Shown here: in pieces, positions 1 through 7,331 of the stretch
Position numbering within the stretch: position 1 is the first letter of the stretch
Layout: every line of letters starts with the position of its first letter
Source of the DNA: Verrucomicrobiales bacterium
Lineage (GTDB): Bacteria; Verrucomicrobiota; Verrucomicrobiia; Verrucomicrobiales; Akkermansiaceae
Assembly: GCA_002729295.1 (NCBI GenBank)
Contig: PBTU01000023.1
Location: 1 to 16,217 of the forward strand
DNA length: 16,217 bases
Direction: 5' to 3'
Program-made: the position numbers and the translations under genes
Notes under the pieces: model-generated
The model's database searches: none
Told to the model about the DNA's origin: nothing
Seen by the model: only the letters and a program-made list of their open reading frames with translations

Positions 1-339
1 AAAGCGGCCGGTGTGCGCGATCTGGAAGATGTCGGATCTCCCGTCGCCGTTGACGTCGAAGACCCAGCTTTGAAACGAACTGTGCTTGTATCCTTTGGCG
101 GGGGCCGCGTTGCCGGGGCGGTAGCGATGTTGGGTGTCGTACTTTGGACCTTTGAACCAAAGTGGTCCGGCGAGGAGGTCGGGGACGCCATCGCCATCAA
201 CGTCGCCGAAGGACGCGCCTTCCGTATAGACGCCTTTGCTGAGGATGAGCTTGGAGTGGGATGGTGTGGCCTTGTCGGAATTGGCGGCGACCAAGACCAC
301 GACCAATCCGACGGGGATGACAAGACAGGCTGATTTCAT
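1..339 (-). CDS. Exported FG-GAP/VCBS repeat protein, 5' part only (runs off left edge)
   Basis: This is the first 113 codons of a leftward gene that is still open at base 1, so the C-terminal part lies outside the window. The product begins with a hydrophobic Sec-type signal (MKSACLVIPVGLVVVLVAAN). Two calcium-loop motifs of the FG-GAP/VCBS type follow, DVDGDGVPD (residues 46-54) and DVNGDGRSD (95-103), separated by about 49 residues as expected for beta-propeller blades. Such proteins are secreted or surface-exposed in PVC bacteria and are thought to bind ligands or carbohydrate; a specific role cannot be read here. The ATG at 339 lies 7 bp after the stop of the upstream dehydrogenase gene, so it is probably the third gene of that operon. 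No Shine-Dalgarno sequence is visible before the start. The family call is fairly sure; the function is unknown. Confidence 0.8.
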   Translation of the reverse strand, partial: MKSACLVIPVGLVVVLVAANSDKATPSHSKLILSKGVYTEGASFGDVDGDGVPDLLAGPLWFKGPKYDTQHRYRPGNAAPAKGYKHSSFQSWVFDVNGDGRSDIFQIAHTGRF

Positions 340-346
340 GAGACTG

Positions 347-3300
347 TTATTTTGGAGTGACGAATTTGACGAGGATGTTGTCGGAGCGGTAAACCGAATT
401 GACGGCGATGGTGAAGCGTTGTGGATCAGTTCCGGCTCTAAATTCCACCGTTGCAGGGCCTTTTTCGGGGAGTTTGATTTCTTTCTCACCGTCGAAAAGA
501 TGCATCAGGTGAGTCTCGTTAATCTTGAGCGAAAAGGCGCCCTTGGCAGGTCGCTCTACTCCAAAGCGGACCACACCCCAACGGGTTTTACCACGACCGA
601 CAACGGGAGGAAGGTCTTTCGGCGGAAGCGCTCCGCTAACCATGCTGCCGACGGAAGTCCAGGAATAGTCCTCGAATTTCTCAGCGAAGATCTTGGGCCC
701 GTAATGCCCGATGTCATCGCGGGTTCGCTTATGTGGTTGCAGCGCCATCCAATTGCGAATGACGGGCCGAGAGTCGACTTTGAAGTCACCTTCTTTTCCG
801 AGTTCGGAAAGGAAGCGTACGAGGTCGATGAATTCATCTTCGCGCAGGCTGGCCGTGAGGCCGGGAGGCATCATGGAGACGGGGCTAATGATTTTTGATC
901 TCACATCGGCCTTGGCGATTTTGGTCATGCGGCCGGAGTTGTCTCGGAGAATGATTTCCTGATCGCCCTCGTTGACTAATCCACCGGTGAAAGTATCGCC
1001 ATTCTTGGTGGTTACCAAGGTGGTGTGGTAGCCTTCTTTAATTTTATCGTTTGGATTGAGGAGCGAGGTGATGAGGTAGTCGATGGGAGCACTTGATCCG
1101 ATGCTCACCAGGTCGGGGCCAATAGGGCTGCCAACTCCTCCGATGGCGTGGCAGGCAACGCACTGAAGGTTGAGGCTGCGATAGACGCGCTCGCCATTGT
1201 GTGGGTCTCCATCGGCTTGGACACGCTGGACGAGCAAGGTCATTTCTTCCTTACTGAGTTGCTGTGCCATGGGCTTGAGATTGCCGGCAGTTTGCAGGGC
1301 TTTAATGAGATTCTGGGGTGGCTTGCCGGAGGTGCCGGCGCGTTGCATTCCGAGGCTGGCAATCTTGGCGGGCAGCTTTTGTCCCTTGATGGCATTGGCC
1401 AGGGAGGTGGAAGCCTTTGGGTTTTTAAGGAAGACATCGAAGAGGCGGTAGCGATCTTGTCCTGCTTCGTCTCTCGCGAGGAGCGCGACGGCAGCCTTGG
1501 CGGCACGGCCCGGATCAAGATTGGCGAGTTCTTTGACGGCGAGAGCCTTGATGTCATCGGTCTGGCTTTCTCGCGCGAACTCTTCGAATGTCGCGACGGC
1601 TGCTTTTCCGCCGAAGTTCCGTAAGCCTTCCGCAGCGGCCTGCCGTTTTGATCCGCTGGTCTTGGGGTCGCTGAAGGTCGCGATGAGTTTTTGACGGGCG
1701 GAATCGATTTTCCAGAGGCCGGCGAGGAGGGCTGTTTTCTGATAAGTCGCCTGGTCTTCGGACTTGAGGAAATCGAGGAGGCGCTCTGTTCCTTTTGATG
1801 GCTGAATTTTTCGAATCTTCTTGGAGTCGATGAGGACGTTCAGAGTGTGCTGCTGCGGAATTTTTTTGTCAGCAGCCAGCGAGAGAAGCAGGTTCAGATC
1901 CTTGGGCGTACCGACCTTGCCGATTGCAGAGATGGCCGAACTTTGTTCCGCTCCTCTGAGAGAGCCATCACTTAAGCCGGCCACGATGGAGTCGAGCGCG
2001 ATGGGTTTCTCAAGAGCCGCGATCGCGAAGAGGAGTCGCGGAAGTTTGTTGTCGAAGTTGATTTCGCCTTTCTCGAAGGCGGGTACCCAATGGGCTTCGT
2101 GTTCGCGGACGATGGACCAGAGCGCGAAGTCCAGAGGCTCGTCGACTTCGTGATCGAGAGCTTCGAGCGCGAGGGTGACAGATTGTGCGGAGGGCTTTTG
2201 AGCGAGACAGCAAATGGCCCAAAGGCGGACCTGCGCGTTCTTGTCGTGAATAGACTTCGAGATGATCCTGGCCGCTGAAGGGACCTCGTCCTGACGATGA
2301 TAAAGGAATCTCAGGGCGGCCGCGCGAATGCGGGCCTTCTTGGAAGAAGCGAGTCGTTCGACTAATTTGATGTTGGTGGTGTTGAGTGCCTGTAAAGTCC
2401 ACATTGCTTGTAGTCCGGCGAGATCATCACCTTGATCTAGGGCCCATTTTTGAAGGTCGGGTAGGACAGCGTCGCCTCCACGGTGACGAAGTTCGCGTCG
2501 GGCGTATTCACGGTTGAAACGTTCGGGCGAAATCTGGAGGTCGAGGAGTTCTTTCACCGAGGCTTTTTGAAAGTCAGGCTTCTTGGCGAGGGGACGATTT
2601 TTATAAGTGACGCGCCAAATCCGACCGTGGGTGTGGTCGCGGCGGGGGTCGCGGAAGTCGACTTCGCCGTGTTGAATGATGGGGTTATACCAGTCGGCAA
2701 TGTAGATCGCCCCGTCAGGTCCCATTTTGACATCGATGGGGCGGAAGGCACGGTGCGATGAACTGATGAAGTCATCAATGCGGGTTGAGGTGTAGGTGCT
2801 TCCGTTCGGAGCGAGGCGGTAGGCATTGATGCGATGCCCGCGGAAGTCGGGGGCGATCATGACACCACGCATCTCGTTAGGAACGTGCGTGCCGGAGAGG
2901 ATCTCGAGTCCGCAGAGCTTTGGTTGGCCGGGGTTGAGCCCTTTGATGATTCGCTTGGCTCCAGGTGAAGTGACATGGACTGAGCGGGGGAAGACGAAGT
3001 TGATTCCGTGACCGCCTGCGCCGTCGGTGGCGAATGTTTGGCCGTAGTCGTCGAAGACGAATCCCCAGGGGTTGACGAGGCCTTTGTAGAGGACTTCGGC
3101 CTGGTAGGTTTCGGGCCGGAAGTGCCAGGTGCCACCGCCCATGAGGCGACGCACGCCGTGCGGGGTTTCGAGATGACTGTGGATGTAAATTGATTGGCTG
3201 AAGTAGAGCATGCCATCCGGGCCGTGCTCGAAAGTGTGGACAATATGGTGGGTGTCCTCAGTGCCAAAGCCGGAAAGGACAGTGCGGCGTTCGTCGGAAA

Positions 3301-3727
3301 CGAGGTCGCCGTCAATGTCCTTGAGAAAGAGGATCTCGGTGGAATTGGCCACATAGGCCCCGCCGTCTCCGGGGATGACTCCGGTAGGAATATGAAGGTT
3401 GTCTGCGAAGACGGTGCTCTTGTCGGCAACGCCATCGTTGTCGGCGTCTTCGAGAACGAGAACTTTGTCATTTTCTTCAGCGCCGGGAATGATGTGGGGA
3501 TACATTCCGCTGGAGACCAACCAAAGACGACCCTGTGAATCCCAGTTCATTTGGACAGGCTTGGCGATCATAGGATCGGAGGCGAAGAGGTTGATCTCCA
3601 TGCCTTCAGGCAGATTGAAACCCGCGATCTGTTTGGAAACATCCGGGTCGGGAATGTCGGTAAGCCCGTTTTGGGCCAAGGCGACGAGGCAGGAGAGAGA
3701 GAGGCTAAGAGCGAGACGAGAGATCAT
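347..3727 (-). CDS. PVC-type membrane-bound dehydrogenase with HEAT repeats and C-terminal c-type haem domain
   Basis: This is a 1126-residue exported protein. It has a Sec signal (residues 1-19, MISRLALSLSLSCLVALAQ), then a glucose/sorbosone-dehydrogenase-like beta-propeller at about 30-380. The propeller contains Asp-rich loops of the DxDxDG type (DADNDGVAD, DIDGDLVSD). An alpha-helical HEAT-like region follows at about 395-790. A haem-binding domain comes next, with CVACH at 856-860 and a downstream MMPPG (952-956) that could supply the axial Met. This order matches the 'putative membrane-bound dehydrogenase / haem-binding, Pirellula-Verrucomicrobium type' families. A further 130-140 residues beyond the haem domain form a beta-rich tail I cannot assign. 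The likely role is periplasmic oxidation of a sugar-like substrate with electron transfer to haem c; the substrate is unknown. The start overlaps the stop of the upstream SGNH gene by 4 bp (ATGA), implying translational coupling, and a weak AAGGAA lies before the ATG. Confidence 0.9.
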   Translation of the reverse strand: MISRLALSLSLSCLVALAQNGLTDIPDPDVSKQIAGFNLPEGMEINLFASDPMIAKPVQMNWDSQGRLWLVSSGMYPHIIPGAEENDKVLVLEDADNDGVADKSTVFADNLHIPTGVIPGDGGAYVANSTEILFLKDIDGDLVSDERRTVLSGFGTEDTHHIVHTFEHGPDGMLYFSQSIYIHSHLETPHGVRRLMGGGTWHFRPETYQAEVLYKGLVNPWGFVFDDYGQTFATDGAGGHGINFVFPRSVHVTSPGAKRIIKGLNPGQPKLCGLEILSGTHVPNEMRGVMIAPDFRGHRINAYRLAPNGSTYTSTRIDDFISSSHRAFRPIDVKMGPDGAIYIADWYNPIIQHGEVDFRDPRRDHTHGRIWRVTYKNRPLAKKPDFQKASVKELLDLQISPERFNREYARRELRHRGGDAVLPDLQKWALDQGDDLAGLQAMWTLQALNTTNIKLVERLASSKKARIRAAALRFLYHRQDEVPSAARIISKSIHDKNAQVRLWAICCLAQKPSAQSVTLALEALDHEVDEPLDFALWSIVREHEAHWVPAFEKGEINFDNKLPRLLFAIAALEKPIALDSIVAGLSDGSLRGAEQSSAISAIGKVGTPKDLNLLLSLAADKKIPQQHTLNVLIDSKKIRKIQPSKGTERLLDFLKSEDQATYQKTALLAGLWKIDSARQKLIATFSDPKTSGSKRQAAAEGLRNFGGKAAVATFEEFARESQTDDIKALAVKELANLDPGRAAKAAVALLARDEAGQDRYRLFDVFLKNPKASTSLANAIKGQKLPAKIASLGMQRAGTSGKPPQNLIKALQTAGNLKPMAQQLSKEEMTLLVQRVQADGDPHNGERVYRSLNLQCVACHAIGGVGSPIGPDLVSIGSSAPIDYLITSLLNPNDKIKEGYHTTLVTTKNGDTFTGGLVNEGDQEIILRDNSGRMTKIAKADVRSKIISPVSMMPPGLTASLREDEFIDLVRFLSELGKEGDFKVDSRPVIRNWMALQPHKRTRDDIGHYGPKIFAEKFEDYSWTSVGSMVSGALPPKDLPPVVGRGKTRWGVVRFGVERPAKGAFSLKINETHLMHLFDGEKEIKLPEKGPATVEFRAGTDPQRFTIAVNSVYRSDNILVKFVTPK

Positions 3728-4626
3728 GACTTTTCCTTGAGAGTTGCAGTTTTCAGGCCGTCGATTTCGGATTCGCGGGCCTCGATGATGGGGATGAACT
3801 TTTCGAGTTCTTTGGCGTTGTTCCCTTGTTCATGTTTACGGAAAAGACGGAGGTAGGTTTCGTTAGCTGGTCGCCAGTGGAAGAAGAAGAGCTTGTTCTT
3901 TTTGACAATCTTGGCTCGGAGGTCTTGCCCGGACTTGCTGGAGATTTGCTTCGCGGTGGGCGGGGTAAGGCCCAACGCTTTGACCAGTTTGGAGGAAAGG
4001 ACGGCGTAGCCTTTCTCGGTGTAGTGCAGGCCGTTGTCGGTGAGGCCGCTGTCGCTCCCCTTCATTTTGTCGAAGAGGTCGGCGAAGTGAATTTTGCGGA
4101 TCGAGGCGAGCTTGGAAATGGCCGTGCGGTAAGTTTCTAGTCGCTCGTTTTGCTTGCTCATGTCGGGCATGGGAGCGCCGAGGGACTCGGCCGGAGGCGG
4201 GGAGACGAGAACAATGGCACGCGGGTTGGCCGCGCTGCTGATCATGTCAAGGAGTCGGTTGTAGCCTTTGATGAAATCCATGAGGCCATCTTCGCCCTCG
4301 AAGGATGCGACCGCGCCGTAGCAGATGACGACGACGTTGGGCTTAATACGACCGAGATCTGCCTTGAGTCGGTCGAAGCCTTCCTGCGGCGGCCCGAAGT
4401 AGCTGCGAGCGTCGCCGTAGACGGTATCGCCGCTCCATCCGAGATTGCGGAAGCGCAGGTTCTTTTCGCCCGCAGCGAGGGTGAGGGCGGTTTCGAGGTG
4501 GCCGTATTTCTGGGCGCGCTCGATGACGGTATTTCCAAGAAGCACAATACGGTCGTTGTTCTGGAAGGTGAGCCCGTCACCTTTCGCCAGAGAGATGAGA
4601 AGTAGTGAGAGATTCCAAGGTTTCAT
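3724..4626 (-). CDS. Exported SGNH/GDSL-fold protein with degenerate catalytic motifs
   Basis: The product is 300 residues, starting at the ATG at 4626, which gives a short hydrophobic export signal (MKPWNLSLLLISLAKG). An ATG at 4653 would put nine polar residues before it and is less likely. The fold is recognisable from the block I region (IVLLGNTVIERAQ, 27-39), the block II-like RNLGWSGDT (60-68), the segment VVVICYGAVASFEGE (97-111) and the block V signature TDNGLHYTEKGY with D197 and H201. The family normally hydrolyses esters such as sugar O-acetyl groups. Here the usual GDS is GNT (31-33) and the block III Asn position reads GAV (103-105), so only Asp and His of the catalytic set are clearly kept. 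It may be a non-catalytic or altered member. It is first in a leftward operon, and its stop overlaps the dehydrogenase start by 4 bp. Confidence 0.83.
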   Translation of the reverse strand: MKPWNLSLLLISLAKGDGLTFQNNDRIVLLGNTVIERAQKYGHLETALTLAAGEKNLRFRNLGWSGDTVYGDARSYFGPPQEGFDRLKADLGRIKPNVVVICYGAVASFEGEDGLMDFIKGYNRLLDMISSAANPRAIVLVSPPPAESLGAPMPDMSKQNERLETYRTAISKLASIRKIHFADLFDKMKGSDSGLTDNGLHYTEKGYAVLSSKLVKALGLTPPTAKQISSKSGQDLRAKIVKKNKLFFFHWRPANETYLRLFRKHEQGNNAKELEKFIPIIEARESEIDGLKTATLKEKS

Positions 4627-4870
4627 GCGTGTTTCTAAGGCAGTCTTTCCCAATTAAAAGGCCACGACAAGCAGCCATAGGAAATGATTCTTCTGCATAC
4701 GCCACGGAAAGTTCGGTTTTACAATTAAGGCTATCAATTTTCTGACGAGAGCAAATATGATCTTCCTCGAGGGAAAGTCGTTTCAGTTTTTTTATACAGA
4801 AATAAACTTTTTCATTCAAAAGCTGTCAGGAATCTGGATATCTGCCCGTAGATATCCAAACTTTAATATC
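4627..4870. promoter_or_regulatory. Divergent intergenic region, presumed promoters of both flanking operons
   Basis: This 244-bp gap separates two units transcribed away from each other, so both promoters should lie here. It is clearly more AT-rich than the genes around it, especially 4721-4830. TATACA at 4793-4798 is a possible rightward -10 box, but no good -35 is found 16-18 bp upstream. TTGATA on the minus strand (4737-4732) resembles a -35 but has only a poor -10 partner. An 8-bp palindrome CCTCGAGG (4765-4772) and a longer inverted repeat (4835-4858, listed separately) are also present. Promoter presence is inferred from gene layout; exact boxes are not established. Confidence 0.5.
4835..4858. 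repeat. Perfect inverted repeat, 9-bp arms, upstream of the Gfo/Idh/MocA gene
   Basis: The arms TGGATATCT (4835-4843) and AGATATCCA (4850-4858) are exact reverse complements around a 6-nt spacer (gcccgt). The repeat ends 12 bp before the ATG at 4871. It could be an operator for a dimeric regulator of the rightward operon or a hairpin in its leader that occludes the start region. It is not followed by a T tract, so a terminator is unlikely. The repeat is directly visible; its function is inference. Confidence 0.6.
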
Positions 4871-6196
4871 ATGTCAGATCAATCAACAGAAAATCAGTCA
4901 CTTTCTTCCCGTCGTAGTTTTGTCAAAAAAGGGGCTTTTGGAGGCGCTGCCGCAGGCCTGTCAACTCTCGGTGTCCCGCTTGTCAGTGCTGCCGAGAAAG
5001 AGCCTAAATCAAAGTATAAAGTGGGCGTTGTGGGGCTTGGTGGTCGTGGCGCTGGTGCCGTAGCAAATATCCTGGAAGCCGACTCGGACACTGTGCTCTG
5101 GGCTATTGGTGATGTCGTCGAAAAACGCATGGAAAAGATTGAAGGGATTTCCAAGAAGTTTTCAGGTCGTGTCGATACCGACGGAGGGAAGCGTGAGTTC
5201 GTTGGCTTCGATGCCTATCAGAAGGTGATCGACAGTGGAGTGGATATTGTTCTGCTCACCACTACGCCAAATTTTCGCCCAATGCAGTTCGAAGCAGCCG
5301 TCGCGGCAGGGAAGCATGTCTTCATTGAGAAGCCCTTCGCCCTCGATATTCCCGGACTCCACAGTGTGGTGGAAACGGCGAAGAAAGCCAAAGCCGCCGG
5401 TCAGTCGGTTCTCACCGGGCTTGTCTGGCGTTATACCCCTCACTTGATGGATATGGACAAGCGCCTCAAGGATGGTGTCATCGGCGATGTCGTGAACGTC
5501 TCCTCATCCTACTGTGGCGGGGGACGCCCCAACCGTATGCCCGACCCTAAATTCAAGCCTCCCAGCATGTCTGATATGGAGTGGGCACTTCGTTTTTGGC
5601 AGAACTTCCTCGAGCTTAGCGGTGACGGAGTTCTTGAGTATCACATTCACGGGATCGATAGAATGGCATGGTTCATGGGCGACCAGATGCCAGTCCGTTG
5701 CTATGCAAATGGAGCAAATATCGATCCTGTGCTTGGTGCCAATAACTGGGACAGCTGCAACTTCCGCTATGAGTATTCAGATGGTCGCACTGCGAGTTTC
5801 TTCGGTCGCCAAATCAAAGGAACATATGCTGACTCTGGGGACACTATCCTCGGAACCAAAGGACGTGCGGTTGCCAAGGGAAGCAATGCGTTCATTGAGG
5901 TGGACGGCAAGAAAATCTGGGAAGGGAAAAGTGGCTTGGGTTACAAGCAGGAGCACGAGATTTTCATGAAGCACATCCGCGAAGGTAAGGTCTACAACGA
6001 CGTGATTGACTACACCGCAAACAGCCATGCGATTGGCATGATGGGACGTAGCGCGGCATATACCGGACAGCTCATCACCGACGAGCAGATCATGGCCTCC
6101 AAGGATGTCCTGCTGAAGGATGTGAAAAACCTGACTCTAGAGACCCCCTTCACAGCGCGTGAATCTGCGGTTCCCGGCAAAACGAAATTCCTCTAG
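4871..6196 (+). CDS. Tat-exported Gfo/Idh/MocA family oxidoreductase
   Basis: The product is 441 residues. The ATG at 4871 was chosen over an upstream in-frame ATG (4757) because it places a twin-arginine signal at the N-terminus: SSRRSFVKKG with RR at 14-15, a small-residue hydrophobic stretch, and a likely cleavage site near SAA (39-41). A Rossmann fold follows with the dinucleotide-binding loop GLGGRG (55-60) and the family motif EKP (153-155). The C-terminal alpha/beta domain includes the conserved segment GVLEYHIHGIDRMAWF. These enzymes oxidise or reduce sugars and polyols with tightly held NAD(P), and Tat export fits a protein folded around its cofactor in the cytoplasm. It is the first gene of a rightward operon; the next gene begins 4 bp after its stop. 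No Shine-Dalgarno sequence is visible. Family assignment is secure; the substrate is unknown. Confidence 0.92.
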   Translation: MSDQSTENQSLSSRRSFVKKGAFGGAAAGLSTLGVPLVSAAEKEPKSKYKVGVVGLGGRGAGAVANILEADSDTVLWAIGDVVEKRMEKIEGISKKFSGRVDTDGGKREFVGFDAYQKVIDSGVDIVLLTTTPNFRPMQFEAAVAAGKHVFIEKPFALDIPGLHSVVETAKKAKAAGQSVLTGLVWRYTPHLMDMDKRLKDGVIGDVVNVSSSYCGGGRPNRMPDPKFKPPSMSDMEWALRFWQNFLELSGDGVLEYHIHGIDRMAWFMGDQMPVRCYANGANIDPVLGANNWDSCNFRYEYSDGRTASFFGRQIKGTYADSGDTILGTKGRAVAKGSNAFIEVDGKKIWEGKSGLGYKQEHEIFMKHIREGKVYNDVIDYTANSHAIGMMGRSAAYTGQLITDEQIMASKDVLLKDVKNLTLETPFTARESAVPGKTKFL

Positions 6197-6200
6197 TGTA

Positions 6201-7331
6201 ATGACCCGGTCCGCTCGCGACTCTCAAAAATCATCCGTTCTCACCTCTGTTCTGACTTTGCTTTGCGCGGGGTCGATGGCTCAGGCGGGACCCGCTGCTG
6301 ATATCAAGCCTGCCCTCGCTTTGGACGGGTTTGATGAAGAGCAAATGCGCCTTGCCAAGGTGATCCATAAAAAAATCGTGGATTATCAGCAGATCAAGAA
6401 AAAGACTTACAATGGCGAGGATGAGAAGCTGGTGGCTTTCGAAGACACTCTAGCGTCGGGAGCTAAAATCGAGATGCTTCCGGTCAAGGGTGGAGAATTT
6501 ACCTGGCGTGGCGAAAAAGAGGACGACGTTCTTAAGGTGACCCTGTCGCCATTCTGGATGGCCAAGCATGAGATCGCCTGGGAGGCCTACGAGCCTTTCA
6601 TGTTGTCGCCGATTCCCCGTCAGAAGGATGGACTGCCCTTGGATTTCATGCGGGAGCAAATCAAGAACGATATTGAATTCATTGCCCGTCCGACCCCGCC
6701 GTATCACCCGATGACTTTTGGGATGAAGCGCGATGGTCATCCGGCGCTTAGCATGACCCAGCATTCCGCGAACAAGTATTGTCAGTGGATTAGTTTTCAA
6801 ACGGGCCATTTCTATCGACTTCCTACCGAAGCTGAGTGGGAATTCGCCTGCCGAGCTGGAAAAGATGGAGCGAACGCTTGGGGCGATGATGACGGGAAAG
6901 CTGGGGATTTTGCCTGGTTCGGTGGGGACGCCTCATCGCACTATAATGTTCCGGGAAAGAAAAAGCCCAACGCTCTGGGGTTCCACGACATGCACGGAAA
7001 CGTGTTGGAGTGGACGCTGGATCAGTATGTTCCCAACCGTAAGGAATACTTCGGCAAGGATGCCGTTGCTAATCCATGGGTCAAGGCGACGAAGCCCTAT
7101 CCGCATGTGGTGAAAGGCGGCCATTGGCAGCAAACGCTTGCCGAGGTTTCCGCGGCAGCCCGCCATCAATCGACACCAATGTGGAAAATTTCAGATCCGC
7201 AGAGACCCAGAAGCCAGTGGTATCACACCAATACTCCATGGCTTGGTTTGAGAATCGTACGTCCTGAAAAAATCCCAACGGTTGAAGAAATGTATCACTA
7301 CTGGAATTCCGGGGTTGAAGCTGATGACTAG
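6201..7331 (+). CDS. Exported SUMF1/FGE-fold protein lacking the catalytic cysteine pair
   Basis: The product is 376 residues starting at the ATG at 6201, 4 bp after the oxidoreductase stop. The N-terminus has a Sec-type signal (about residues 1-30, with LTSVLTLLCAGSMAQA). The formylglycine-generating-enzyme-sulfatase fold is clear from PVKGGEFTW, RLPTEAEWEFACRAG (from R206), MHGNVLEW (from M264), KGGHW (GGHW 306-309) and the terminal WLGLRIVRP. True formylglycine-generating enzymes carry a Cys pair shortly after the GGSW-like motif; this protein has none there (GGHWQQTLAEVSAAARHQS). It is therefore probably not a sulfatase activator but one of the many SUMF1-fold proteins used for binding or for other chemistry. 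No sulfatase is visible in the window. Its position between an oxidoreductase and ApbE suggests a shared extracytoplasmic task. The last 8 bp overlap the ApbE start. Confidence 0.88.
   Translation: MTRSARDSQKSSVLTSVLTLLCAGSMAQAGPAADIKPALALDGFDEEQMRLAKVIHKKIVDYQQIKKKTYNGEDEKLVAFEDTLASGAKIEMLPVKGGEFTWRGEKEDDVLKVTLSPFWMAKHEIAWEAYEPFMLSPIPRQKDGLPLDFMREQIKNDIEFIARPTPPYHPMTFGMKRDGHPALSMTQHSANKYCQWISFQTGHFYRLPTEAEWEFACRAGKDGANAWGDDDGKAGDFAWFGGDASSHYNVPGKKKPNALGFHDMHGNVLEWTLDQYVPNRKEYFGKDAVANPWVKATKPYPHVVKGGHWQQTLAEVSAAARHQSTPMWKISDPQRPRSQWYHTNTPWLGLRIVRPEKIPTVEEMYHYWNSGVEADD

Noticed and set aside
1148..1624. A 158-codon plus-strand open frame
   Set aside because: It is antisense to the HEAT/haem region of the PVC dehydrogenase, which is continuous and well supported.
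4732..4798. TTGATA (minus) and TATACA (plus) as defined promoters
   Set aside because: Neither has a well-spaced partner box, so only a general promoter region is reported.
6201..7331. Annotation as a true formylglycine-generating enzyme
   Set aside because: The active-site cysteine pair expected after the GGSW-like motif is absent and no sulfatase is nearby.
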